Assembly (NCBI RefSeq): GCF_023065955.2
Contig: NC_079873.1
Span: 96,944,128 to 97,008,127 of the forward strand
Origin: Ursus arctos
Lineage: Eukaryota > Chordata > Mammalia > Carnivora > Ursidae
DNA: 64,000 bases
Direction: 5' to 3'
The notes beneath the pieces are model-generated. The model was not told where the DNA came from. It searched no databases and saw only the letters and a list, made by a program, of their open reading frames with translations. Below are positions 13,310 to 25,740 of the stretch, in pieces. A program made the translations under genes and the position numbers. The number at the start of each line of letters is the position of its first letter. The first letter of the stretch is position 1.

Positions 13310-13500
13310 AACACATATGCACATACATTACCACATTCGATGCCCTCGACGATCCTGCAGTGTAACCAGAACAGGTATGATTGCCCCTACTTCGTGGAGG
13401 AAACACGTGGGGCAAAATGACTTTGTGCTTGCCGAATGTCACTCAGCTCCATGGGGAAGAGCTAGAACTCAGTCCAGATTGGGTCCTCTGTCCATCCCAT
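13310..13500 (-). repeat. MIR SINE
   Basis: Antisense MIR order: 'gaggaaacacgtggggca', then 'cttgccgaatgtcactcagc' followed by 'agctagaactcagtcc'. Moderately diverged; edges are approximate. Confidence 0.65.
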
Positions 13501-14040
13501 CTCACTGCCTCTCTGGTGTGAGTGTTCACAGAAACAGGGGGAGTTATGCATGAATCGAGCCTCTGGTGCAGCACATGCTAAGACGTCTCTATTATCTCCT
13601 GATTGATCTTTGTGTTTCTATCCCTTGGTGGGTCAATTAGAAAAGAAAACCTATACACACTTTTAAATGACATTTCCCCATGCTCTGATAACCTCAAAAG
13701 GATCCAAGATAAGATGGCAAAGAAAAGGAAGACATCCATAAAACCAGAGTGAACGCCACAAACACAACAAACCTCCGTTATTCACAGCTGATTACAGTTT
13801 CTGATATGCCAAGGGTTATGTTGCAGCTGGATAAAACCGGGCAGAAAAAAGAGAGAGGATGAAAATGATTTCTAGTTCCACATCCACTGATGACTTTCTT
13901 GTTTTCCTTTGGGTAAGAAGCATTTGGTCTCAGTTTCCTCATCTATCAAGGGGAATGTTCTCTGCTCTACCTTCCTTATAGGGTTAGTAAGAGGATAATA
14001 TCACAGAAAGATCTCTAAAAGTATGAAAGTTTCTATACAT

Positions 14041-14256
14041 CCCAAGAGACTTTTTTTTTAAGATTTCACTTATTTATTTGAGAAAGAGAGCGCAGGGGGA
14101 GGAGCAGAGGGAGAGGGACAAGCAGACTCCACGCAGAGTGCGTGACCCGACATAGGGGTCAGTCTCACAGCCCTGAGATCATGACCTGAGCTGATATCAA
14201 GAGTCGGATGCTCCACTGACTGAGCCCCCCAGGCGCCCCAGATCCCAGGAGACTTT
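14041..14256 (-). mobile_element. CAN-SINE (antisense)
   Basis: A poly(T) then aagatttcacttatttattt, and the reverse-complemented head ending gccccccaggcgcccc. Flanking near-duplicates CCCAAGAGACTTT (14041-14053) and CCCAGGAGACTTT (14244-14256) mark the insertion site. Confidence 0.93.
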
Positions 14257-15439
14257 AGGGCAAGGGCCCAACACAAGAGCAATTAAAGCATAAAGACTCC
14301 TGACAAGGCTCTGTGGAGACATGAGAGAGGGGTATTTCCCAGGAAGAAAATAAGAGAAAATAAAATAATCTCTGCTAGCTCAGTGGAAGAGAGGTGGGTT
14401 TTTGCCTGGCTTTGGGAGGAGAGAGAAAGCTCATTTGTATCCCCCCCCACCATCCTCCTGATCCCATCCCTACCCCTGTTATAAAATACTACTCCTGACC
14501 TCATAGTCCCTCTTCAGCCATTCCTTTGTGGCCTGCAGATTCAACCACTTCACCATACACGATTCAAAGCTGCCCTTGAAGACCACCTAGAACCTTCAGG
14601 TGCTTCCAAGGGGGGCCATGCAGGCCATCTGCCCAAAGTAACCAACCATATGGATTTCATTAGCCTTTCTCTGTTGGTCCTCCCAGGTAACCTACTTGCT
14701 TATGAGAGCATTTCACAGCCTGGAAAGCCTAAGGGAGTTAAGTCTTCCTTTTCTTTGAAGCTGCCAACTCTCTCGGACAACGCCAGGGTAATTAACACCA
14801 CCCAGGACCCCCAGATCTTGGGGAGAACTCTGAAACCCTCTTCGCTAGAGTAATTCACCTCAGGGTCTCACTTCCGTTCCTTAGCTGACAAAATCAAACC
14901 CGCTTAGCGCTTCTATCTGGAGGAATGGGGCCCATCTGTTCAATTAAACATTCCTTGAGTTCACCTGGCAAGCCGGCCCAGGTTAATTATTAAATTCTCC
15001 TTCATCACCATGCAGAAGTCTCAAACTTGACCATCAGGATGAAGTAAAAGTTCAACTTCCTGAAACCCACCTAACAAAAATATTCGGTTAACTGGAACGG
15101 TTGGTTGCACTCTACTTTTGAAAGGAGAAGGCAACTCACACAAACAAAACCTTGATATGATTTTTTTTCCCAAAAAAACTACTAGGTGATGTCCTGTGGT
15201 CGCACTCCTTCCAGTCTTCAACATCTTCTACATTTTTGATCAGTGAGCAAATATATATTGAGGGTCTATCATATCAAGTTAGGCACCAGGGGGAGAATAG
15301 TTACATTTTTGCAAAATGGAGTGAGTCACCTGTGAAAACACACTTCTACCATAAATCCATCTTCTAAGAAGAAAGCAGTAAGACACAGTAAAGGCATGAA
15401 ACATAGGGGCTTCTGGACTTAAAAAATTTTTTGAAGATT

Positions 15440-15580
15440 AACCATATCCAAGTAATAAGCTGCAATGAATATTGGTGTACAAACAGCTTTTCGAATCCTG
15501 TTTTCAAATCCTTTTGGTATATACGTGGGCGTGGAATTGCTGGATTGTATGATAATTCTTTGTTTCTCTGTTTAAATTTT
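15440..15580 (-). mobile_element. L1 ORF2 3' fragment (antisense, old)
   Basis: 'ctgcaatgaatattggtgta' and 'ggaattgctggattgtatga' are hallmarks of the antisense L1 ORF2 C-terminal region. Only about 140 bases are left, with no intact frame. Confidence 0.75.
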
Positions 15581-16301
15581 AAGGTCTATCTTGATACAAA
15601 AGATGAGGGCATTTTCTGTTCTGTTTGCTTCCCATTGCTCCTCAAACAATCCTACTCTTCTCTTAGGCTATAGATGGCTCTCTCCCAATAGGAAGAGGGT
15701 CACTGGGTAGCTGATGCTGGGGCAGAACTTTAGCTAGTATCACAAAGTTTATCTTGATACAGGATTGCAGCTGAGGGGGAGGTATGTGTATGTATGAAAG
15801 TGCTGAAGAAAACCTAAAGTCCTGTCTGTATTACGCATATGTACGGAGGTTCCTGGGTATTTTAGCTACCAATTCCAGCTTGTAACAAAAATTTGAGGGA
15901 ACATGCTTTCTCTTTCTGTGTTTGGGCTACAATTCTGATGCCCCAGCAAGATTGCACCAGAATGCAGGCGATGGATGGTAGAATAAAACTCATCTTTCTG
16001 TTCTAAATAGTTTAGAATGCTACCTGTCTGATGGACGGACTTGGATAGTGATGATCTGTTGCATTTCTTTCCAGTTCTGATTGTGGGCATCTGTCTGTAC
16101 ATTATTCCCAAAACTGACCTCCTATCCACGCACTCCCTGGGGCCCTAATGAAGAGGTTCCTGAAGGTGGTTAGCTGCTATGCCTAAAGAAACTTGAATTC
16201 CAGAACTGAGTCTTACTTCCCAGTTTTATAAAAACTCATGTGTTCACAGCCTGATTTATTTGACTCTCAATTTTATCATCTTTGAGTCTCTGGTCTGGGT
16301 T

Positions 16302-16526
16302 ACAGACTATTTCTTTCTTAAGATTTTTTAAATGTATTTATTTATTTATTTGAGAAGAGAAAGCGCACATGAGCAGGGGGAAGGGGGAAGGGCAGAGAGA
16401 GAGGGAGAAGCAGGCTCCCCACTCAGCAGGGAGCCTGACACCCCACTCCATCCCAGGACCCCAGGATCATGACCTGAGCCGAAGGCAGACTGGGATGCCC
16501 AGACTGGCACCCACAGACTATTTCTT
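16302..16526 (-). mobile_element. CAN-SINE (antisense)
   Basis: A 197-base antisense SINE is flanked by exact ACAGACTATTTCTT copies at 16302-16315 and 16513-16526. The head end is atypical (gactgggatgcccagactggcaccc-like in place of the usual gactgagccacccaggtgccc), so it is diverged or short at that end. Confidence 0.92.
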
Positions 16527-17436
16527 GCATCATTCAGTAGCATTGATTTTCCAACTGACTGGGTAAAGAACCCTGTCCTAGACACTCTGGGAATGAATAG
16601 GAGATGCCATCCAGACCCCTGAGTCCAATATATAAACAATAGGGGAGTCAGGTGAATTCATCAGAAAAGGTTTCTGGAGAAAGGGACATCTTCAAAATAT
16701 TTGGAGAGAAAAGAGAATTTAAAAATAGTTCAAAAGGTATGTGAGAATATATGTGTGACCAAAAAAAACAAAAAAAAAACCAACAACGAGCAAACAACAA
16801 GATCATGACTTTATATCATGTTAGACTATGGCTACTCTTCACTGAGGAACTGTTAGTTTTCTATAGGGTTCACACTAAGATTTGTTTGTACAAGGTAGTG
16901 TATGTATATATGTTTGGGGGAGGAAACTTAGGATGGAAAAAAAAGTTCCCAGAAAAAGTATTGCTTTGAAACAATGGCATCATGGTAAAAATCAATCTAT
17001 AGACTGCCACGGGTAAATTGGAAGTCATTGCTTGAGACCAGGGTACTCTGAGCGATGTCTTATTTCTAATTTCATCATTCACATTTGGCATGTGAAGATA
17101 AGGTTCATTAAAAAGGGACTCTCCAAGGAATACTTTGCTTTCTTTTAAATGAATTTGAGGAGCCAGTGTTGAAAAGTAAAATCCATCGCTGCTTTGGCAA
17201 ACAATACCAAATGAAAGATTTCATAACCAACCCTCCATATTTAAAAATAACCCCACTATAATAGACATTATTTCAGCCAAAATGAACAGCCCCTTTTCCT
17301 GAATGTGGTAGTATTAATAAGGTAATCATGAAGAGAATCATATTAAAGCCCCTTTGCACAGTTTTGAAGTTTGATTTCCAAATATTTGTATCCTGCCCCT
17401 TTCTTCCAGATTGACACACATACATGTGTGTGCATG

Positions 17437-17476
17437 CACACACACACCACCACCACCACCACCACCACCACCACCA
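17437..17476 (+). repeat. (CA)n(CCA)n microsatellite
   Basis: A short CA run passes into about ten CCA/ACC units. Frames over it read as poly-Gly or poly-Val and are not coding. Confidence 0.95.
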
Positions 17477-17849
17477 TTTGGGTAATTGTGATGAATAAAT
17501 ACCAGAAGTTTGTTACATATGAAAGCAGCAAATAACAAACTACCCACTGGCCAAATCCTGAAGAACATTTTTTGCTTTATTTTCTCATCCTGGGGTTTGA
17601 GCCAATTGTATAAGCAAGAAGGTTGAGAATAGTGTAGTCAGTGATTGAGGAGAAATATAAATATATTCAAGGAGGCTTGGATACATTCATGCAATACAGA
17701 TCTGTAGAAAGTTGTCAAAGGTAAGAGACAGGGGCTTGGAGGACACCTTCAGATTTTCAGAGTTGACGTCAAGAAGACAACAATGGCTTCTCATAGTTCT
17801 GTGTTGATCTTGTCTGAAAACACTCTTAGCTGGAATTGCCCAAAGAGCT

Positions 17850-18230
17850 GACCTACAGGGACTGGTCTACAATTTTTTACAAGATTGTTTTTCACATCAC
17901 AAGAATTGAGACTATTTAGCCTGAAGAAAATATGCAGCAGTAGAATATATTAGGATTGTCTTAAAAATATTTGAAGGGTAGACATTTCAAAGATGAATTG
18001 AACTTGTTTTGTGGGGCCCTAAGGGACAGAACAAAACTCAAAGGATGGATATTACAGGGATAGAGATTTTTTGGCTCTTTGTAAAAAGAACATTCTCCTA
18101 TAGCAATCCAAAAATAGAACGGGCTGTCTCCTTAGATAGTGAGCTGTTCATCTTTGAAGGGATTCAATAATAGGCTAATGGCCACTTGTCAGGGATGTTG
18201 AATTGGGGAGTCAATAATCTGATGAATGAC
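17850..18230 (+). repeat. ancient CR1/L3-like interspersed repeat
   Basis: The order 'gagactatttagcctgaaga', 'aggattgtcttaaaaatatt', 'gaacgggctgtctccttaga' and 'tggccacttgtcagggatgt' matches an old, widely dispersed mammalian/amniote repeat that I associate with L3/CR1-type LINEs. The family name is tentative. Confidence 0.5.
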
Positions 18231-18234
18231 TGCA

Positions 18235-18410
18235 CTAGAGCAATGTTTTCCAACACTGGTTGCACATAAACTAGTTTAAAACACAGATTATTGGGTTTCG
18301 TATCTTTTCCCGCCATGTTGATCCCACAGGTTCTATTGACTTGCATTTTTAAACTAGCACCCCAAGTGATTCCAACACAGATGACTAAGAGCTGCTCTTT
18401 GAAGAACATT
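18235..18410 (+). mobile_element. MER20/MER5-like hAT MITE (diverged)
   Basis: 'gcaatgttttccaacactgg' at the left and 'aagtgattccaacacagatg' near the right resemble the ends of the MER20/MER5 group, lying directly after the CR1/L3-like repeat. Confidence 0.5.
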
Positions 18411-18619
18411 TGACTACATAACATAGAAGAGAATTTCTACTTTGTTGATTTGGATTTGCTTTTTCCCATTAATCCTACGTGAAGGATGCTGGGAGAAGGC
18501 TTGAGGCCGGGCCAATAGGGCAGAGAGAAGCCTGAGTAGAAGTAGCTAGGGCCTGTCTGGCAGGAAGAGGTATCCTGAGAGTGAGCGCAGCTGACTGGCT
18601 GAGTGCTAGCCTCCTCCTC

Positions 18620-19900
18620 CCAGTGTTCCTGTCAGGGAAGGAGAGAAAGGAAAAACTTTCCTATGATCAACAGGGACCGGAATCTGAGGCTTTAGGGTGC
18701 TCAAGAGCAGACAGAAATCTACAGGGAAGCTCAAGCAAAGGTATCTGACTGGAGACTATGGACAATAAAAGTCCTAAAAGCGAGAAAGAAATGACACTAC
18801 AGGGGAATAATGTCCAGAGGCCGCGGAATGTTTGTTTTCTCCTATGATCCCTATGACACCCTTCCTTTCCCATCGTGCATTTACTGCGTGTGTCTTGAGT
18901 GACCAGAACTGCCGTATTAGTGTCTTTATGGCCCCTTCAGCAAGCCCCTGATTCCAACTTCCCATCCTAGAGGATGGCAGGTGGCCAGGTCCCAGCATTG
19001 GTTATTGGTGGAGATTTCGATCCGGATGACCTAGGTCAAGGCTGTGAGTAGAGCAATTTCTTAGGAAAAAATGGGACAGAAGTAGAAAGTAGAAAATAGA
19101 AAAAAAAAGTAGAAAATAGCTGTCTTATTTTCCTTTAACTGCACCTTACGTCCCTCTCTCTTTCCTTCTCTTATCTGCTGGTCGGGGCTGCCATATTAGC
19201 GATTTCAGAGAGGCTTCAGAGAACCTCTTACCCCCGATGGCCCTACCTGGAAGAATTTCAGTGAACATCCCTAGGTGCTAGTCGGCATAGAAGACCAAAA
19301 GCAGTAGAACCTGGAAAGCAGCAGGGGCACAAGAAATGCCCTAAAGAGAAAGAAAACAATGGGACAGAGGGTAGAGATTGCTCAGGAGCTTGGAATCTCC
19401 TGCCAGCATGACAGAAGCTACCAGCCCTCCCTCCGTCTTTTTCCCAGTGTAACCGGCGGGGTCTCAAGGAGTCAGGGCTGCTGTGTTGGGGCTTTTCCAG
19501 AAGATTCAGGCACTCCCAAGCTCCAAAATTCCCCAGGCCAGAGGACAGTAGATAGACAAACAGAACAGCTGGCCTTCACTTGGGGAAGCTCAAGTATTAA
19601 AATGTGGTTGGAAACTATGGGCACGAGAAAGGGCCTTAAAAATGAAAGGGGGCAGAATGAGAAATTGCAACAAGAGCTTTGAACTCTTGGCTATTCATCA
19701 AAGCTCCCTCCACTATCACCTGACCTGTGGCCTCCCTCCCTCTGGGTTCTTTCGCATGTCTTTGATGATGGGGCACCTGTGTTACTGCTCCTCAGACGCT
19801 TCCGCTTCCTGGAGCCTTGCACCTCAAAGGTCCCAGCCCAGAGGAACTTCTCTGGGTAGACATGAACCCGGTCACTGGGAAGAGCTCAGAATGAGGAGGA
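18620..19900. repeat. diverged tandem array, unit about 280-296 bp
   Basis: Two independent landmarks recur at near-constant spacing. Landmark A (gaactgccgtattag and variants gggctgccatattag, gggctgctgtgttgg, gggcacctgtgttac) starts at 18906, 19185, 19475 and 19771, spacings 279, 290 and 296. Landmark B (tggacaataaaagtcctaaaa and variants) starts at 18759, 19324 and 19618, spacings 565 (two units) and 294. The motif gggaagctcaag precedes landmark B by exactly 35 bases in both 18724 and 19583. Units are strongly diverged, about four copies plus partial ends. No known family recognised. A CAN-SINE inserted just past the right edge (19946). Confidence 0.6.
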
Positions 19901-19932
19901 CGTAAATCCTATCAGGAAGAGGAGTGTATTTT

Positions 19933-20153
19933 AAAACTGGTCCAGGGCGCCTGGGTAGCGCAGTCGTTAAAGCGTCTGCCTTCGGCTCAGGGCGTGGTCC
20001 TAGCGATCCGGGATTGAGTCCCACATCAGGCTCCTCCGCTGGGAGCCTGCTTCTTCCTCTCCCACTCCCCCTGCTGTGTTCCCTCTCTCGCTGGCTGCCT
20101 CTCTGTCACATAAATAAATAAAATCTTTAAAAAAAAAAATAAAACTGGTCCAG
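19933..20153 (+). mobile_element. CAN-SINE with target-site duplication
   Basis: Sense SINE (ggcgcctgggtagcgcagtc head, TAAATAAATAAAATC tail, A-run). AAAACTGGTCCAG copies lie at 19933-19945 and 20141-20153. Confidence 0.95.
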
Positions 20154-20202
20154 AAGGGAAAGATAAGCCAGGAGCTGGGAAACACCTGCCCTTCAGCTGG
20201 AC

Positions 20203-21015
20203 GCACTTTTCTTTTTTTTTTTTCCTTCAAATTTTTATTAAAATTCTAATTAGTTACCGTACAGTGCAATCTTGGTTTCAGGAGTAGAATTCAGTGATTC
20301 GTCACTTACATACAACACCCAGTGCTCATCACAAGTGCCCTCCTTAATCCCCATCCCCCATCTAGCCCATCCCCCACCCACTTCCCTCCAGCCACCCTCA
20401 GTTTGTTCTCTATCCTGAAGAGGCTCTTATGGCTTGTTTCCCGCTCTCTTTTTTCCCCCTTCCCCTATGTTCATCTGTTTTGTTTCTTAAAGTCCACATT
20501 TGAGTGAAATCATATGGTATTTGTCTTTTTCTGCCCAACTTACTTCGCTTAGTATAATACCCTCTAGGTCCATCCATGTCGTTGCATATGGCAAGATTTC
20601 ATTCTTTTGATGGCTGAGTCATATTCCATTGTACATATACCACATCTTCTTTATCCACTCATCAGTCAATGGGCGTCTGAGCTCTGTCCAGAGTTTGGCT
20701 ATTGTTGATAATGCTGCTATAAATAGCGGGGTGCATGTACCCCTTTGAATCAGTATTTTTGGATCCTTCGGGTAACTGCCTAGCAGTGCAATTGCTGGAC
20801 CGTAGTAGTTCTATTTTCAACTCTTTGAGGAACCGCCACACGGTTTCCCAGAGTAACTGCACCAGTTTGCATTCCCACCACCAGTGCAAGAGGGTTCCCC
20901 TTTCTCCACATCCTCCCCAACACCTGTTCTTTCCTGTGTTATTCGTTGTAGCCATGCTGACAGCTGTGACGTGGGGTCTCATCGTGGTTTTGATTTGTCT
21001 CCGAAGCACTTTTCT
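20203..21015 (-). mobile_element. 5'-truncated L1 3' end (antisense)
   Basis: A T-rich start and carnivore-type L1 3' UTR are followed by the antisense C-terminal part of ORF2. On the - strand about 20662-21005 reads ORF2-like text (GGCGERGTLLHWWWECKLVQ), with lesions. GCACTTTTCT occurs at 20203-20212 and 21006-21015 as the probable target-site duplication, so the insert is about 790 bases. It is a dead retrotransposon copy, not a host gene, and it lies antisense to GRIA3. Confidence 0.9.
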
Positions 21016-22199
21016 AACACACCACTCCCTGTTCCTTACCCCACTCCCTTCTCCTATTTTACCTACTGGCTCTGGGCATGGGGCAGCACGCACAATTGCA
21101 TTCGTTTCTTACAGAGGCATTAGGGAGGCCAGAGGTTCAACCTTCCCCACATGGGAGACCTGTGGAGCGGACAGCCCCAGGTACGCACACGGCAGGGTGA
21201 AGGCTCCTGGGAGTACGTGCAGGTGACTGGCCCCTTCTCCGGGTATCTCTGCTAAGAAGGGTTCGTGAGGGCTCATCTTCCCAGGAAAGAGTGGTGTGGT
21301 GGTCATTTGTAACCAGACTGAAGTGCTGGCTCTTCGGGCCTTCAAGAAAGAAGTGGAATTGCTGCGCTCTTTTCTTCCTCCCTCCCTTTTGCTAATTGGG
21401 CATCATCCCCTCCGTTTCTGCGTGCTCTGGGCATTAGGCAGGCAGGGGCGTGATGCCCCGGGGCGGTAGCAGGAGCGCTCCGATTCCCAAGCAGGAGAGA
21501 AATGCTTTCCAGCCCGGAGACCACACTGCCCAGCCTTCATCCTCACCGTGGGTTAGGGGCCAGCTGGTCAGGGTTCTGGTCAGTGCGCGCTATGGCCATT
21601 GCTCACACTCAGGGTAAAGCCGGGGTGAAGCCTGCGTGGGGAAATGTTAACAAGGTAGGACAGTTGTCTCACCACAAATTATTTGCCATGCTGATGAGTA
21701 CTTAAGAGGACCCGGTCCTTCTTTCTAATCTCCCATGGGGTGCCACCATCACCATCTCCCGAGCAGAAGCGGGGCTGCTGATTACGACTAAGACAAGACC
21801 TCCACCCTCCCCCTCACTCAAGAGTAATTTCTCTCTTCCGTGGAAACCAGATCGGTTTTTGTCCGGCTAGTGTCCAATCTTTTTCCCCTCTGCTCCACTG
21901 GGGATCTGTGCTGTTACCACAGATACCTCTTCTGGTGGCCAGCGGCCCTTCGGGGAGGCAGCACATTATCTGGTATATCAGGAGCCCCCACCTCGAATCA
22001 CTTTGTGCCAACGTTCTCTGTCTTCCCAGGCAATTATGGGGATTGCCCTTCTGCCAGCCCAGAGATGAACGGGGGCTAGTTAAAACCATTGGTTATCTTT
22101 AAAGCTTCCCTCTTCTTCCCAAACCTTTGGCTACACAACACAGCCGGACCCTTCCTTAAGTAATCCTTTTATCAGAAAATTCACAACTGATAAACGCAA

Positions 22200-23950
22200 T
22201 AAATAGTAATTACTCACATTAGAAATATAGTCTTCTCTGGAAAATGGAGATCCCCTAGTGCATTTTGGTGTTTACAGATCATTAACTGCTTGTCAGAAAA
22301 ACCTAAGAGGAGGGCTGTCAGAAATAAACATAAAACAGCCCATGCACCAAAAGAGAAATAAAATTTGATTTTCAAAAATGAATCTAATTCATGGCACAGC
22401 TTTTTCTAGGAATTCATCTGTTACGTGATGGAAGGCATACTCTTATCTAGGCATAGCAGCACAAACCAGGGAAAGGCAAGTTTGAAGGTGCTGAAAACCT
22501 TGCTTCCTGAGGTTGAGCCAATCTACATAGACACAGTTACAGCATTCCAGAAGTCTGGTAGCTAATCTTGGAGTCTCCCTTACAAACATCGGTTATTTTT
22601 TCAATGCTTGGGATCCGCGTCTTCCCAACACTGTACTATATATTCAGCATGTCCCATGTTGCCAAGACTGAAACGATGAGAAACTTAAAAAGTTCTGCAT
22701 TCCCTGATTTTGTATTTAAATTTGTAACTTTAATGTTGCATTAATGGCCTATTTTGCATATCTATTTGATTGTACCATCTTAAAGATTCATTTAAACCTG
22801 GGGAGGACAGCATGACTCCTACCTGCTTCTCATTAATAACATACTTTTCAGCGAGTGGATAATGAATGACCTGGATAGAAATCAGTAGAAATGCAGATTG
22901 CCATTAGGTGGAGAAGGGGGGAGGGAGTCCGTTTTTTCCACCATACCAACAAACAATTTCAAGGCAGAAGGTATTGAAAGCAAGCCTCAAAGAGAGATGA
23001 CTGTCTAGGAGGGTTCTTAATTAAATATTCTGTTGTCTTTACATGCAGGACTGTGAAGGAAAAGGCATCTTAATGGAAATTAAAATTTGCAAGTGACTTA
23101 AAAAATCTTGGGTTAAGAGAAACAACCTCTCTAATTCTGAGAAAGAAAACCAGATAACTCTTAGTGACAGATTATCTTAATGGGCTGTGAAAAACATATG
23201 GGTCTTCGTAAACATTCTTTAATTTGTTGAGTTCACTATTGTTAGTGGCACACTGGTGGGGATGGTGGGTGGGATGTAGTGAGCAGTAAGCATTTTGGCT
23301 GATACAGGTCTGCCATTGGTTGATTAGAGTTGGAAGAGAAGGCAAGCAGGAGAGTCTGAGAGGAAAAATACATAACTTTCTTTTAAAGTATTATTGGCCT
23401 ACTCCACTTTTCTGGAATAGCACCAGATAATAATGGTCTTGCTTGAGATATAGAGGGCCTGTTTTTCAAGTTACTGTATTTCTTTGGTAATAAGTTTCTG
23501 GCACCAAAATGGGGACTTAAGGAGAATGAATTTCAAACCAATGACTCCTAATAAATTGTCCCACAGGCCACAGGTTTCACAGGTACTAGAAAATATGTGA
23601 AATTTGGAAATGCAACCTGGACTTTCACTTTCCCTTTACTCTTCTAAATCCTTTAAGATTCAACATGGCTCCCTTCTGCAGTTTGACTGTTGATCCTTAC
23701 TGAATAGAGGTGACAAATGTTATCTATCAGAAACTCAAGTCAAATGAAGCAATGGTTTGATTAGGTTTACTCTGGAGAGCCTTGTACTTTGGTTTTTTTT
23801 CTGTTCAATAGTTGCGGTAAATACACAGGCCTGAAAATGAAACAACCTAGTTTTCTAGATGATTCTTTAAAAACAACAACAATTTTATTTCATGAATCTG
23901 TTTCTATTTCTAATGGGTTTTGATTAGCAAATTTGTGGTTTGGCAACATT
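22200..23950. other. repeat-poor intron block
   Basis: 1.7 kb with no interspersed repeat that I recognise, A/T-rich, with octamer-like text (attttgcatatc near 22750) and many TTAAT/ATTAA cores. It may contain conserved non-coding sequence; this is inference from the lack of repeats only. Confidence 0.25.
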
Positions 23951-23954
23951 CATT

Positions 23955-24170
23955 TCAGTGTGGGACTTTTTTTTAAAGATTTTATTTATTTGAGAGAGAG
24001 AGCATGAGCAGAGGGAGGGGCAGAGGGAGAAGCAGACTCCCCATTGAGCACAGAACCCTATGTGGGGCTCGATGCAGGACTCGATCCCAGGACCCTGAGG
24101 TCATGACCTGAGCTGAAGTCAGACACTTAACCGACTGAGCCACCCAGGCACCCCTCAGTGTGGGACTTTT
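23955..24170 (-). mobile_element. CAN-SINE (antisense)
   Basis: 184-base antisense SINE flanked by exact 16-base copies TCAGTGTGGGACTTTT at 23955-23970 and 24155-24170. Confidence 0.95.
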
Positions 24171-25166
24171 GGTAGGGCTTGTTTCAATATCATGGATATC
24201 ACAGTCACCGTATGACAGTAACTAAGCCCAATGGCCTTAACATTCAGCCTAATTCTCCCAGTCTTACCTCCATATGAAATGCTAGTCCCATACTCCCTTT
24301 GGTGACTCAGAAAAGGCAAATTTACAGCTGTGACCTTAATGTAATTGTAACAAGGTTTGAAAATGCTAGGCAAAGGCCTTTGGAATGAGTACTTGACAAA
24401 GTTATTTGGAATTTTTAGTGGAAAGCATCTCTGGAGATTCTGCCACTTTCAATTTTGATTATACTCAATCCTTCATCCCGTCCACCAGAGCTGATACAGG
24501 GAAGTACTATTTTTTTTAAATGGGGGGAAATTGTGAATGTTGTCACCTGCTTGCCCACCTCTGTTGGAATTCTTCTTTTAGAAAGGAGACTCAGACAGAG
24601 GACATCCAAACAACTTAATGTAACAACTCAGAGCCAGAAAGACAAAATCAGGCTAGGTGGGAACTTAGGAAACATACTCTATTTTTTTTTGGCAAAAATA
24701 TTCTCTTGTATAATGCTCTGCTCTTTTGAAGGAAAGTATAGTTCTCAGAAAGCAGTAACAAGAATATTCTTTCATGCCATAGCTAGACCCAGGAGTTCAT
24801 TTATTTTCAATTTTATACGAACAGAATAAATTTAAAGGAAACAGTTCCTGTGTATGCCCGAGCAATTTTTGCCCATGCAAATAATACAGCTTACCTTTCT
24901 CTAGAATGGCCTTTCATAACACAGGCTGGGTAAGCTATCCAGAGCTACAGATCAGACCTGAATGGACCAGGAGTTATCCTTCCTCCTCTCCTGCCCCTCA
25001 ACCGAAGCTATAGCCAACCCCTCCAATTGGGGCAGACAGGACTTTGATGCAGTCATCACGTCTACCATCAGAGCAAACACAAAAAATATTGTGAAGTAGA
25101 CAAAGTCATTCTTGGTGCCCTTTTGCTGCCTTTTAGTCCCTTGGCCTTCTGCTTCACTTAAGCTGT

Positions 25167-25333
25167 AGACCTGCACTATCCAAAATGGCACCCACTAACC
25201 TCATGTGAGTAGTTAAATTTAAATAAATTAAAATTAAAATCAAGAATTCAGTTGATCCGTGGCACTAGCCACACTTCAAATGGCCAACAGGCATGTATGG
25301 CTAGAAGCTACCATGTTGGACAGCACAGATATA
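25167..25333 (+). mobile_element. MER3-like hAT MITE
   Basis: 'ctgcactatccaaaatggca' at the left and 'accatgttggacagcacaga' at the right form the CTGTCCAAT/ATTGGACAG-type ends of the group. The centre is A/T-rich (aaatttaaataaatta), as is usual. Confidence 0.65.
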
Positions 25334-25379
25334 GAACATTTCAGAAAGTTCTATTGGACCATGCTTCTGTTCACTCCTT

Positions 25380-25470
25380 TAGCTCGCTGATAGTAAGGAC
25401 CACATCTTCCTCATCTCTGTGCCCTATAGCATTCTAGCACAGTGCCTGGTACAATTACTGAAAGGGGAGA
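25380..25470 (+). repeat. L2 3' end fragment
   Basis: The series 'agtaaggaccacatcttc' and 'ctagcacagtgcctggtaca' resembles the sense 3' end of L2. Short and diverged. Confidence 0.5.
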
Positions 25471-25489
25471 CACTGAACTAAGTTTCCTG

Positions 25490-25740
25490 ACTTAGTAATT
25501 AAGTGCTTACTCTGTTTTTAAGAGCTGTGCTAGATTCATGATAAGCAATCTCTCATTTCATCGTTGCAAGAGGACTGTGAGGTAGGTCCTATCACTATCC
25601 CCATTTTTCAGATGGGGACACTGAGATTCAGTAAGATTAAATGATTTGCCCAAAGTCACTCAGCTAATAAGTACCAAAGCCAGATCTTTATAACTTTAGG
25701 ACCTATGTTCTTAACCTCTGCTCTATGCACCAAACGAAAA
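25490..25740 (-). repeat. MIR SINE
   Basis: A nearly complete antisense MIR: 'gtgaggtaggtcctatcact', then 'cagatggggacactgagatt' and 'gtcactcagctaataagtac', in the right order. Confidence 0.85.

Noticed and set aside
17437..17476. Short regular repeats as a possible CRISPR array
   Set aside because: Pure trinucleotide microsatellite without spacers in a mammalian intron.
20735..21226. 163-codon open frame on the + strand
   Set aside because: It is mostly the reverse strand of L1 ORF2 and runs on into unrelated flank; no protein family resemblance.
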